Source: Sphingobium sp. | GTDB lineage: Bacteria > Pseudomonadota > Alphaproteobacteria > Sphingomonadales > Sphingomonadaceae | DNA length: 64,000 bases | Direction of reading: 5' to 3' | Assembly: GCA_023266575.1 (NCBI GenBank) | Contig: JAHFPV010000013.1 | Location: 61,579-125,578, forward strand | Shown: one piece after another, positions 18,110 to 26,538 of the stretch | Layout of the letters: each line of letters starts with the position of its first letter | Position numbering within the stretch: the stretch's first letter is position 1 | The notes under the pieces: generated by a model | The model's input: the letters and a program-made list of their open reading frames with translations, nothing else | What the model was told of the DNA's origin: nothing | Databases searched by the model: none | Program-made: the position numbers and the translations under genes

Positions 18110-19651
18110 TCAGTCCGCCTTCTGCTTGCGGAACAGGGTGCGGTCATCGGGGCCAAAGCCCCAGCGCCAGATGACCACGCCATAAGCGCCCAATATCGCC
18201 CAGACGCCGACGACCAGCTCGACCCATTCGAGCCGCGGCGGCAGGGCGACGAAGGCGGAACCGACGATACAGGCGACGCCCGCCGCGCTCAGCAACGGCC
18301 AGCGCCAGGCGTTGATCGGCGCATTGAGCAGCCGGGACAGCAAACGCGCCTTGACGAAGGCCCCGATGGCCAGCGCCAAGCATAGGGCGAGGGCGGGCGC
18401 TGCGGCCACTGCCATGACCGGCAGGTCGAGTTGGCGCGCGAGCAGGATCAGCGCGAAGCTGAAAGCGGCCTGGCAGCCGATCATGCCGAGCGAGATCATC
18501 AGGTTGCGGTGTCGGGCGATATAGACCAGCGCCGATTCGCTGACGACCGCGGTCGCTGCGATCACTTCGGCCATCAGCAGGAAGGCAAGCGCCCCGGTGC
18601 CGCTGACGAAATGCGGGCCGACCAGCCCCATCACCGCTTCGCCGGGGATGCCCAGCGCCAGCGCGATCCCGGCCTGCGCCGCGATGATCCAGAAGCCGAC
18701 CTGGCTGACCTGTCGCGCGATCGCGGCCATATTCCCCTCCGCCAGATTGCGGGTGATGACCGGACCCAATATCGGGTCGAAGCTGGTCTTGAGCTTTTGC
18801 GGCAGCGAGGCGACCTGCTGCGCGATATAATAGATGCCGATCACCGCCGGGCTGACGAACAGGCCCAATATCGCCATGTCCAGCCGCCGCGATCCCCACT
18901 CCACCCCGTCGGCGGCCGCCAGCGGCAGGTTGCGCCGCGCCAGCCGCCACAGCCGCCCGGCATCGGGCCGCCAGCCGACCGGCAGGCCATAATGGCGCGC
19001 CATCGGGATGATCGAGGCGATGAAGGCGGCGATCATCGACACGGCATAGGACAGGATCAACCCGTCGCGGGTCGAATAAAAGGCAAAGGCGAACGCGCCG
19101 ATGCTGATCGCCCAGGGTTCGATGATCGACCGCGCCCGCACGGTCGCGCCGACATCGAATTTATAGGCGCAGGCGGCCAGCGCCACGTCCGACCCGGCAA
19201 CCGCAATGACGATCAGCGCCAGCAGCCGGTCGAGGCCGTTGATGCCGCTATTGGGGAACATCGCCTGTGGGAACGCGACCAGCAGGCCCGCGCCCAGCAG
19301 CGCGGCGATCATCGTCACCAGCATCGCGTCGGTCACGACATGGGCGTGGGGCCGTTCGGTCTGGCTGAGCGCACCCGCCAGCCCGCGCTTCAGGCCAAGC
19401 GTCGCCAATTGCGCGACAAATTCGACCACCAGCACGGCATAGGCGAAACGGCCCAGCGTTTCGGCCCCATAGACCCGGCCTGCGATGAACAGGAAGGGCA
19501 GCCGTGCCGCCAGGCGAAGGAGGAAACCGAACACGTTGGTCCGCCCGCCCTTGGCCAGGGCGGCGATGTCATCCTCGTCCTTCGACGCAGGAATCTGTGC
19601 GGTCAATCGACTCCCCTCTGTCGTCCCGTCTGATGACTGGAATGTAGCCAT
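18110..19651 (-). CDS. Polysaccharide/oligosaccharide flippase, Wzx-like
   Basis: The 513-residue protein has about 12-14 hydrophobic helices and an N-terminal cytoplasmic tail of about 35 residues. The FLLRLAARLPFLFIAGRVYG start and the repeated two-bundle organisation match the MOP-superfamily polysaccharide exporters that flip lipid-linked repeat units. No polymerase or glycosyltransferase genes are adjacent, so the substrate is unknown; the GtrA/GT-C trio about 7 kb upstream is the only other glycan-type group in the window. It is followed 23 bases upstream by the end of gpsA on the same strand, so gpsA and this gene may share a transcript. Confidence 0.85.
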   Translation of the reverse strand: MATFQSSDGTTEGSRLTAQIPASKDEDDIAALAKGGRTNVFGFLLRLAARLPFLFIAGRVYGAETLGRFAYAVLVVEFVAQLATLGLKRGLAGALSQTERPHAHVVTDAMLVTMIAALLGAGLLVAFPQAMFPNSGINGLDRLLALIVIAVAGSDVALAACAYKFDVGATVRARSIIEPWAISIGAFAFAFYSTRDGLILSYAVSMIAAFIASIIPMARHYGLPVGWRPDAGRLWRLARRNLPLAAADGVEWGSRRLDMAILGLFVSPAVIGIYYIAQQVASLPQKLKTSFDPILGPVITRNLAEGNMAAIARQVSQVGFWIIAAQAGIALALGIPGEAVMGLVGPHFVSGTGALAFLLMAEVIAATAVVSESALVYIARHRNLMISLGMIGCQAAFSFALILLARQLDLPVMAVAAAPALALCLALAIGAFVKARLLSRLLNAPINAWRWPLLSAAGVACIVGSAFVALPPRLEWVELVVGVWAILGAYGVVIWRWGFGPDDRTLFRKQKAD

Positions 19652-19673
19652 GATGGTGCGGACGCGCGACGGC

Positions 19674-20645
19674 TTATTCGGGGCGCAACGGACGCGCGAG
19701 CAGCGCGTCGATCACGGTGCCGAGCGGCGCGGCATCGGCCAGCAAGGCGCAGACCGCTTCGACCACCGGCATTTCCACCCCCGCCGCCCGCGCGGCATCG
19801 CGCAACACCGCCGCGGTAAACGCGCCCTCGGCCACGGTGCGGCGGTTGGACAGGAGTTCAGCCGCGCTGCGTCCTTCGCCCAGACCCTGGCCCAGCGAGA
19901 AGTTGCGCGAATTGGTGGACGAGCAGGTCAGCACCAGATCGCCCAGCCCCGACAGCCCGGCCAGCGTTTCCGCCCTTGCGCCGCGCGCCAGGCCAAAGCG
20001 CGTCATTTCGGCAAAGCCCCGGCTGATCAGCGCCGCGCGGGCGTTGAGGCCCAGCCCCGCGCCGTCCGCCACGCCGCACGCAATCGCCAGCACATTCTTG
20101 ACCGCGCCGCCGATTTCCGCGCCGGTGACATCGTCGGACAGATAGGGGCGGAAAGCGGGGCGGGCGATCCGCGCCGCCAGTTGCGCGCCCAATATGGCAT
20201 CGTCGCACGCCAGCGTGATCGCGGTCGGCAATCCCCTGGCCACTTCATGGGCGAAGGTCGGGCCGGACAGGACGGCAATCGGCGATGTCGGCTGCGCTGC
20301 ACGCGCCACTTCCCCCATCAGCAGGCCGGTCCCCGCCTCTATCCCCTTGGAACAGAGGATCAGCGGCACGCCGGCGGGAGCCTGGGCCACGACGCCCCGC
20401 AAATGCTGGGCCGGGCTGACCACCAGCAGCATGTCGCAATCGCCAAGGTCGGCCATCGCGCCGGTCGCACGAATGGACGGGGCTAGTTTGATACCAGGCA
20501 GATAGAGCGGATTTTCCTGTCCGCCATTGATCGCGTCGACCACTTCGGTCTCGAGCGCCCACAGCGTCACGGCCTGCCCGTCGGCGGCCAGCAATTGCGC
20601 CAGCGCCGTGCCCCATGCACCCGCCCCGAGGACTCCAGCCTTCAT
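19674..20645 (-). CDS. gpsA: NAD(P)H-dependent glycerol-3-phosphate dehydrogenase
   Basis: GpsA makes sn-glycerol 3-phosphate for phospholipids. The 323-residue protein has the Rossmann motif [11 protein letters not shown] (7-17), the CSKGIE loop and [14 protein letters not shown], and the catalytic Lys in [13 protein letters not shown]. The start ATG at 20645 overlaps the tsaD stop (ATGA), which decides it over an open frame running to 20696. tsaD and gpsA are often neighbours in alphaproteobacteria. Confidence 0.95.
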   Translation of the reverse strand: MKAGVLGAGAWGTALAQLLAADGQAVTLWALETEVVDAINGGQENPLYLPGIKLAPSIRATGAMADLGDCDMLLVVSPAQHLRGVVAQAPAGVPLILCSKGIEAGTGLLMGEVARAAQPTSPIAVLSGPTFAHEVARGLPTAITLACDDAILGAQLAARIARPAFRPYLSDDVTGAEIGGAVKNVLAIACGVADGAGLGLNARAALISRGFAEMTRFGLARGARAETLAGLSGLGDLVLTCSSTNSRNFSLGQGLGEGRSAAELLSNRRTVAEGAFTAAVLRDAARAAGVEMPVVEAVCALLADAAPLGTVIDALLARPLRPE

Positions 20646-21676
20646 GCTTTCACTCCGGCGCCGCGCGCCTTTTCTGCCGCCGGATCGAGCGGCCATCGCG
20701 GCCGGGCGGGAACGGTCAGGTCATCGATCAGTCCCACGGCAAAGCGCTCCGCTCCCGCCCAGGCGATCATGGCAGCATTATCGGTGCAGAGCCATAGTGG
20801 CGGCGCGACGAAGGGCAGGCCATGATCGGCCGCCAGCTTTTCGAGCGCCCCCCGGATCGCCTGATTGGCCGCGACCCCGCCTGCCACGACGAGCGCGGTG
20901 ATGCCGTCCGCCTGCCCCAGTGCGCGGCGGGTGCGGTCGATCAGGCAGTCGATGACGGCCTGCTGGAAACTGGCGGCAATGTCGGGCGTTGTATGGTTGC
21001 CGGACTGGACCGCACGCATGACCGCGCTTTTAAGACCGGCGAAAGAAAAATGCGGTTCTGCCGTGCCGAGCAGCGGGCGGGGGAGGGGAACGGCTTTAGG
21101 ATTGCCCTGCGCTGCGGCGTTCTCCACCTGTGGGCCGCCGGGATAGCCAAGGCCCAGCAGTTTGGCGGTCTTGTCGAAGGCTTCGCCCGCTGCGTCGTCG
21201 ATCGTGGTCGCGAGGCGAGAATAGTCGCCAGGCCCGCGCACCAGCAAAATCTGGCAATGGCCGCCCGACACCAGCAGCAGCATATAGGGAAATTGCAGCG
21301 TCCGGTCGGACAGGCGCGGCGACAGGGCGTGGCCTTCCAGATGGTTGACCGCGATCAACGGCTTGCCCGCCGCATGGGCTAGTGCCTTGGCGGTCACCAG
21401 CCCGACCATCACTCCGCCGATCAGCCCCGGCCCTGCGGTCGCGGCGATCACATCGACCTGATCCAGCGTCATCTCCGCGTCTGCCAGCGCGGCTTCGATC
21501 AGGGGGCTGAGCGCCTCGACATGGGCGCGGGCGGCAATTTCGGGGACGACGCCACCATAGGGGCGGTGCGCCTCCTCCTGCGTGGCCAGCCGATGCGCCA
21601 GAATCCGTCCGTCGGCCGTCACCAGCGCCGCTGCGGTTTCATCGCAGCTCGATTCCAGGCCGAGGATGATTGTCAT
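20642..21676 (-). CDS. tsaD: tRNA N6-threonylcarbamoyladenosine transferase subunit
   Basis: TsaD (Kae1/Gcp family) transfers threonylcarbamoyl to A37 of ANN-decoding tRNAs. Key features are the ASKHA-fold start [13 protein letters not shown], the metal-binding HLEGH in [12 protein letters not shown], the GGHCQ loop and the C-terminal [12 protein letters not shown]. The ATG at 21676 is preceded by GGAAG at a good distance; an ATG 12 bases earlier is possible. It diverges from hemC across a 44-base gap and is followed by gpsA with a 4-base overlap. Confidence 0.95.
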   Translation of the reverse strand: MTIILGLESSCDETAAALVTADGRILAHRLATQEEAHRPYGGVVPEIAARAHVEALSPLIEAALADAEMTLDQVDVIAATAGPGLIGGVMVGLVTAKALAHAAGKPLIAVNHLEGHALSPRLSDRTLQFPYMLLLVSGGHCQILLVRGPGDYSRLATTIDDAAGEAFDKTAKLLGLGYPGGPQVENAAAQGNPKAVPLPRPLLGTAEPHFSFAGLKSAVMRAVQSGNHTTPDIAASFQQAVIDCLIDRTRRALGQADGITALVVAGGVAANQAIRGALEKLAADHGLPFVAPPLWLCTDNAAMIAWAGAERFAVGLIDDLTVPARPRWPLDPAAEKARGAGVKA

Positions 21677-21687
21677 TGTCGCTTCCA

Positions 21688-21709
21688 TCTAATGCCCGTG
21701 GTCATTAGA
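21688..21709. promoter_or_regulatory. Palindrome between tsaD and hemC starts
   Basis: TCTAATG and CATTAGA form a perfect 7-base inverted repeat with an 8-base spacer in the 44-base gap between the divergent tsaD and hemC. Such a dyad in so short a control region could be an operator, but no known site is matched. Confidence 0.35.
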
Positions 21710-21720
21710 GCAAGCCGCAT

Positions 21721-22647
21721 ATGATTTTGTCCGACCGACCGTTGCGCCTCGGCACCAGGGGCTCGCCCCTTGCGCTGGCCCAGGCCCGCATGACCGCCCG
21801 CGCCTTGTGCGATACCCATGGATGGCCCGATAGCGCCGTGGCGATCGTCACCGTCCAGACCAGTGGTGACCGGATACAGGACCGCGCGCTGGCAGAGATT
21901 GGCGGCAAGGCACTGTGGACCAAGGAGCTGGACCGGGCGCTGGTCGAGGGCGAGATCGATTTTTCGGTCCACAGCATGAAGGATGTGGAGACGCTGCGCC
22001 CTGCCGTGTTCCGTATCGCCGCTATGCTGCCGCGCGCCGATGTGCGTGACCGGCTGGTAGGGGCGGACAGTTTCGATGCGCTGCCCGCCAATCCGGTCGT
22101 CGGCACCAGCTCACCGCGCCGCGCTGCGCAGGTGACGCGGCTGCGGCCCGATGCCACCATCACCCTGTTCCGGGGCAATGTCGCAACGCGGCTGGCTAAG
22201 CTGGCGGCGGGCGAGGTCCACGCGACCCTGCTGGCGGCGGCTGGGCTGGACCGGCTGGGGCAGGGCGATGTCGGCGTGACCATCCCGATCGACATGATGC
22301 TGCCCGCGCCCTCGCAAGGCGCGGTGGGGATAGAGGCGCTGGCGGACAATGAGGCGGTGCTGGCGGCGCTGGCGGCGATCAGTGATGCTGACACGTTTGA
22401 TTGCGTCATGGCCGAGCGTAACGTGCTGATGGGGCTGGGCGGCACCTGCCATTCGCCGATCGCGGCGCTGGCGCTGGTGGATGGCGATCGGCTGCACCTG
22501 CGCGCGGAGATTATCAGCCCCAACGGGCAGGAAACGGTGAGCGAGGACGCCCATATCGACCGGCAGGATCATGACGCCGCGCACGCAATGGGTCGTGCGC
22601 TGTTGGACCGGGCCAGTCCGGCGCTGCGGTCGCTGTTCGAAGCGTGA
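21721..22647 (+). CDS. hemC: Hydroxymethylbilane synthase (porphobilinogen deaminase)
   Basis: HemC condenses four porphobilinogens to hydroxymethylbilane in heme synthesis. The 308-residue protein shows LRLGTRGSPLALAQA, the catalytic-Asp region of EIDFSVHSMKDV (Asp87-88 area), SSPRRAAQ and Cys243 in LGGTCHSPIAAL, the dipyrromethane cofactor attachment site. The ATG at 21721 gives the normal N-terminus; no clear Shine-Dalgarno precedes it, so the message may have a very short leader. hemD follows with a 4-base overlap. Confidence 0.96.
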   Translation: MILSDRPLRLGTRGSPLALAQARMTARALCDTHGWPDSAVAIVTVQTSGDRIQDRALAEIGGKALWTKELDRALVEGEIDFSVHSMKDVETLRPAVFRIAAMLPRADVRDRLVGADSFDALPANPVVGTSSPRRAAQVTRLRPDATITLFRGNVATRLAKLAAGEVHATLLAAAGLDRLGQGDVGVTIPIDMMLPAPSQGAVGIEALADNEAVLAALAAISDADTFDCVMAERNVLMGLGGTCHSPIAALALVDGDRLHLRAEIISPNGQETVSEDAHIDRQDHDAAHAMGRALLDRASPALRSLFEA

Positions 22648-23315
22648 GGCGGGTTCTCATCCTGCGGCCCGAACCGGGGGCGGGCAGGACGGCGCAGGCG
22701 GTGGCGCGGCTGGGTCTGGAGGCGGTGGTGCATCCGCTGTTCGCGCCGCAGGCATTGGAGTGGACAGCGCCGCTGGCCGCGGATTTCGACGCGTTGCTGA
22801 TGACCAGCGCCCATGCGGCGCGGCTGGCGGGGCCAGCGCTTACGGCCTATCGCAAGTTGCCCGCTTATGCCGTGGGCAGCGCGACGGCGGCGGCTTTGCG
22901 GGCGCAGGGATTTGACCGCGTGGTCGCGGGCGATGGCGACGCCAGCGCCATAGCGGCGCGGATCGTGACTGATGGCCACCGCGCTGTGCTGCATCTGGCG
23001 GGCACGACGGTGGCGCCGATGGAGGCGGGACCGCTGCATGTCACGCGGATCGCGGTGTATAGCATGGCCAGCCTGCTGCCTGATCCCGCCCTGTTGCGTG
23101 ATGCGGTGCCGGGAACGGTGCTGCTGGTCCATTCGCCCCGTGCGGGGGAGCGGCTGGCGGCGCAAGTCCCGATGGCGGCGAGGGCGGGGCTGCATATCGT
23201 CGCCATCAGTCCGGCGGCACTGGCGGCGTGCGGAACGGGCTGGGCCAGCGGGACTTCGCCGGACCAGCCACGCGATGACGACATGCTGGCCCTTGCGCGT
23301 GGTTTGTGCGAATGA
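22644..23315 (+). CDS. hemD: Uroporphyrinogen-III synthase
   Basis: The 223-residue protein closes hydroxymethylbilane to uroporphyrinogen III. HemD sequences are weakly conserved, but the two-lobed pattern is visible: LILRPEPGAGRTA at the start, LLMTSAHAARL, the YAVGSATAAAL loop and the IAISPA-type block near the end. The GTG start at 22644 overlaps the hemC stop, which supports both the start and the function. At about 223 residues it is slightly short for the family. Confidence 0.88.
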   Translation: MRRVLILRPEPGAGRTAQAVARLGLEAVVHPLFAPQALEWTAPLAADFDALLMTSAHAARLAGPALTAYRKLPAYAVGSATAAALRAQGFDRVVAGDGDASAIAARIVTDGHRAVLHLAGTTVAPMEAGPLHVTRIAVYSMASLLPDPALLRDAVPGTVLLVHSPRAGERLAAQVPMAARAGLHIVAISPAALAACGTGWASGTSPDQPRDDDMLALARGLCE

Positions 23316-23344
23316 CGGGTGGAATGACAGGCAAAGGGGGCAGC

Positions 23345-24220
23345 ATGAGCGACGAGGACGGCCTTGGCAGCATGACCCCGACCCCGCCTCCCGCGCGGCG
23401 GCGCAGCATGGTGCCGTTGCTGATCCTGATCCTCCTGGCCTTTGTCGTAGGGGTTGCCGTCACCGTCTGGGCCTGGCCGCAGATCCAGCGCCGCTGGGGT
23501 GATCCCCAGCCGCAAGTGGCCAGCGTGGCCCCGCTGCTCGGCAGCAATCCCGCACCCTCTCTGGCGCAGCGTCCGCTCACCGCTGACGCCGCGCAGATGC
23601 TCGATGCGCGGGTGGTGCAGTTGGAGGAGCGGCTGACGCGCATCACCGTGGAGGCGCAGGCCGCATCGGGCAATGCCGCGCGGGCCGAAGGGCTGCTGGT
23701 CGCCTTCGCCGCGCGCCGGGCGCTCGATAGCGGCGCGCCGCTCGGCTATGTCGAGGGACAATTGCGACTACGCTTTGGCCAGGCGCAGCCGCGCGCGGTC
23801 GCGACCATCATCAATGCCGCGCGCGAGCCGGTGACGCTGGCCGACCTGCGCGGCGGGCTGATGGACATTGGCGACCGGGCAACGACCCCGCCTGCCGATG
23901 CGAGTTGGTGGAGCGCGATCGAGCATGAAGCGCGCGAACTGGTGACGATCCGCCGGGCATCGACCCCTTCACCCCGTCCGCAGGCCGGGTTTGACCGGGC
24001 GATCCATTATCTCGACGGCGGACGGGTGAATGCCGCGCTGGCAGAGGTGGAACGATTGCCAGGTCGGGCTGTTGTGGACCGTTGGGTGCAGTTGGCCCGC
24101 CGCTATCTGGAGGCGCGTCGTGCGCTTGACCTGATCGAGACAGCGGCCATATTGGAGCCACGCGCGCTGCGCAGCGTTGAGGGCGCGCCGGTCGCGCAGA
24201 CGTCGCCGCTGGCACCCTGA
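23345..24220 (+). CDS. Mitofilin (Mic60)-like membrane protein
   Basis: The 291-residue protein has a cytoplasmic Pro/Arg-rich tail, a single transmembrane helix (about 22-44), a short coiled coil (about 80-105, QMLDARVVQLEERLTRITVE) and a C-terminal helical domain. Alphaproteobacterial Mic60 homologues, which shape intracytoplasmic membranes, have this architecture and sit next to heme biosynthesis genes as here after hemC-hemD. I chose the ATG at 23345 because AAAGGGGG precedes it; earlier in-frame starts at 23306-23324 overlap hemD. Membrane-shaping activity in this organism is inferred from family and context. Confidence 0.72.
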   Translation: MSDEDGLGSMTPTPPPARRRSMVPLLILILLAFVVGVAVTVWAWPQIQRRWGDPQPQVASVAPLLGSNPAPSLAQRPLTADAAQMLDARVVQLEERLTRITVEAQAASGNAARAEGLLVAFAARRALDSGAPLGYVEGQLRLRFGQAQPRAVATIINAAREPVTLADLRGGLMDIGDRATTPPADASWWSAIEHEARELVTIRRASTPSPRPQAGFDRAIHYLDGGRVNAALAEVERLPGRAVVDRWVQLARRYLEARRALDLIETAAILEPRALRSVEGAPVAQTSPLAP

Positions 24221-24329
24221 TCCAATATTGCGATAAACAGTTTCTTTGCTGCGATGAAACCGATGGACGCGGACGGCGTTTGTCACGACACTGTCATCTT
24301 TGCCTTTGGGCCAAAGGGATTTTGTCGTC

Positions 24330-25076
24330 GTGCCACCTCATGCTGCCGTCACCACTTTCTGGAAGGATCGCCTCGCGTCCGGCCCGCGCGCCGTCGCCCG
24401 GCCATCGATCCAGCATTTGGTCGGCAATATGGCACTCCCCTTCGATCTGGCACGCACGCGGGCGCAGGCCGATGCGCTGGCGCAGACTATTCGGGGTGAT
24501 GGTCGCGCGCTGCTGCTGATCCCCGGCTTGCTGGCGTCGGACGCGCGGATGGAGCCGATGCGCGCGATCCTGAACAGGGCCGGTTTTGACGCGCATCATT
24601 GGGGCCAAGGGCGCAATTTCGGTCCGAAGGCGGATAGTCTGGAGGCGATCGACCGTCGGGTGGACGACATACGGCGCATGACCGGTGGTCCGGTGACGCT
24701 GGTTGGTTGGAGCCTGGGCGGGCTGTATGCGCGCGAATATGCCAAGCTGGCGGCGGCCAAGGTCGGCGGCGTGGTGACGATGGGCACGCCCTTTTCCGGT
24801 GACCCACGCGCCAACCATGCCTGGCGGCTCTATCAGCTGGTGTCGGGCACGCCGGTCGACCGCCCGCCCTTTCCCTGTACGCGCGAAGCAAAGCCGCCGG
24901 TGCCGACGGTCGCGCTCTGGTCGCGACGCGACGGGGTGATCCTGCCCGAATGTGCCAAGGGCCGCAGCGGGGAGCGGGATAGCGCGATCGAGGTCGACTG
25001 CACCCATATGGGCTTTGCCGCCGCGCCCGAAGGCATTGCAGCGGTGGGCAAGGCGCTGGAGTTGATCAGCGTCTGA
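24330..25076 (+). CDS. Alpha/beta hydrolase
   Basis: The 248-residue protein has an alpha/beta-hydrolase fold from about residue 50. LLLIPGLLASD is the oxyanion strand, LVGWSLGGLYARE carries the nucleophile Ser in the GxSxG elbow, and a late CTHMGF probably gives the catalytic His. The VVTMGTPFSGDPRA segment resembles PGAP1/lipase-like esterases. Substrate is unknown. The start is uncertain: a GTG at 24330 with AAAGGG upstream is preferred to a TTG at 24300. It converges with gltX. Confidence 0.8.
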   Translation: MPPHAAVTTFWKDRLASGPRAVARPSIQHLVGNMALPFDLARTRAQADALAQTIRGDGRALLLIPGLLASDARMEPMRAILNRAGFDAHHWGQGRNFGPKADSLEAIDRRVDDIRRMTGGPVTLVGWSLGGLYAREYAKLAAAKVGGVVTMGTPFSGDPRANHAWRLYQLVSGTPVDRPPFPCTREAKPPVPTVALWSRRDGVILPECAKGRSGERDSAIEVDCTHMGFAAAPEGIAAVGKALELISV

Positions 25077-25092
25077 GACGCTCGCGCTTTCC

Positions 25093-26421
25093 TTAGGCCT
25101 GGAGGCGGGCCAGGGCCTCGTCCCGGCCGATCAGCGGCAGCAATTGTCCCATGTCCGGCCCATGATCCAGTCCCGTCAGTGCGCGACGCAGGGGGAGGAA
25201 CAACGCCTTCCCCTTGCGGCCGGTTTCGTCCTTCAACGCTGCTGTCATCGTGCGCCAAATGTCGGCGTCGAAGGAGGCGTTGGTCAGGATGCGGTGGGCG
25301 CTGGCCAGGAAGTCGCGATCTTCTGTTTCCGGCACGGGCGCGTCCACGGGTCCGGTGACGATCCGCCACCAGTCGGCGGCACCGGCGACGGTCTCCAGAT
25401 TGGGACGGATGGCATCCCATGCCGGGGCGTCCATACCTTCGGGCAGGTGGGTGGCGACCGCTTCATAAGGCAACAGATGGACGATCTTCTGGTTGAGGGT
25501 CGCGAGTTCCCCTTCGTCGAATCGCGCGGGGGCGCGGCCGAAATGGGCGAAGTCGAAACTGTCGATCAGGGGTTGCATGGTGGCGAATGGCTCGATCGGC
25601 TGACTGCTCCCCAGCCGTGCCAGCAGCGAGGCGATGGCGGTAGGCTCCAGCCCGATCTCACGGAAATGGGCGACGCCCAGCGATCCCAGCCGCTTGGACA
25701 GCTTGCCCTCGCTCCCCGTGAGCAGGGCTTCATGCGCAAAGGCCGGGAGCGGTGCGCCGAGCGCTGAGAACATCTGGATCTGGGTCGCGGTGTTGGACAC
25801 ATGATCCTCCCCACGCAGGACGTGGGTGACGCCCATATCGACATCATCGATAACCGACGGGAGCATGTAGAGCCAGCTGCCGTCGGCGCGGCGGATCACC
25901 GGATCGGACAGCAATTTGGGGTCGAAACGCTGGTCGCCGCGAATCAGGTCGGTCCAGACGATCGGCTGGTCATGATCCAGCTTGAATCGCCAATGGGGCG
26001 CGCGGCCTTCGGCCTCGTAAGCAGCGATCTGGTCCGGGGTCAGCGTCAGCGCGGCGCGATCATAGACCGGCGGCAAGCCACGCCCCAGCAAGACCTTGCG
26101 GCGGAGGTCCAGTTCCTGGCTCGTCTCATAGGCCGGATAAACATGACCCGATGCTTTGAGCGCTTCAAACCGCGCTTCGTAGAGGGCAAAGCGCTCCGAC
26201 TGCTTCGCCTCTGCGTCCCAGTTCAGCCCCAGCCATTGCAGGTCGGCGCGGATCGCATCGGCATATTCGGGGCGTGAACGCTCCAGGTCGGTATCATCGA
26301 GCCGCAGCAGAAACTGCCCCCCGCTCTTTTGCGCCCACAGCCAGTTATGCAGCGCGGCGCGGATATTGCCGACATGGAGGTGGCCAGTGGGTGAGGGGGC
26401 GAAGCGGGTGATGACGGTCAT
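25093..26421 (-). CDS. gltX: Glutamate-tRNA ligase
   Basis: The 442-residue class I synthetase has the HIGH equivalent HVGN at 16-19 in PSPTGHLHVGNIRAAL, and KLSKR (the KMSKS equivalent) at 240-244. The usual zinc-binding cysteines between residues 95 and 125 are missing (YPAYETSQEL replaces the Cys-containing form). Alphaproteobacteria lack GlnRS and often carry two gltX genes, one of which charges tRNA-Gln for later amidation; which type this is cannot be decided here. A dispersed inverted repeat separates it from nadE upstream. Confidence 0.95.
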   Translation of the reverse strand: MTVITRFAPSPTGHLHVGNIRAALHNWLWAQKSGGQFLLRLDDTDLERSRPEYADAIRADLQWLGLNWDAEAKQSERFALYEARFEALKASGHVYPAYETSQELDLRRKVLLGRGLPPVYDRAALTLTPDQIAAYEAEGRAPHWRFKLDHDQPIVWTDLIRGDQRFDPKLLSDPVIRRADGSWLYMLPSVIDDVDMGVTHVLRGEDHVSNTATQIQMFSALGAPLPAFAHEALLTGSEGKLSKRLGSLGVAHFREIGLEPTAIASLLARLGSSQPIEPFATMQPLIDSFDFAHFGRAPARFDEGELATLNQKIVHLLPYEAVATHLPEGMDAPAWDAIRPNLETVAGAADWWRIVTGPVDAPVPETEDRDFLASAHRILTNASFDADIWRTMTAALKDETGRKGKALFLPLRRALTGLDHGPDMGQLLPLIGRDEALARLQA

Positions 26422-26436
26422 GGGTTAATCCTAAAT

Positions 26437-26533
26437 CCGTTCGGGCTGAGCGAAGTCGAAGCCATCCACTGAGCGGAGCGAAGTGGCTTCGCTACGCTCA
26501 GCTTGACCCTTCGACTTCGCTCAGGGCGAACGG
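26437..26533. repeat. REP-like inverted repeat A
   Basis: The arms CCGTTCGGGCTGAGC... and ...GCTCAGGGCGAACGG are near-perfect reverse complements over about 25 bases (arms 26437-26461 and 26508-26533), with a further inner dyad GAGCGGAGCGAAG / CTTCGCTACGCTC between them. It lies between the nadE stop and the gltX start. The same terminal sequence recurs four more times in this window. Confidence 0.85.
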
Positions 26534-26538
26534 GGAAA

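Noticed and set aside
26437-26533. Inverted repeats read as intrinsic terminators or CRISPR repeats
   Set aside because: No T run follows, the copies are kilobases apart, and there are no regular spacers; a dispersed REP-like family fits better.
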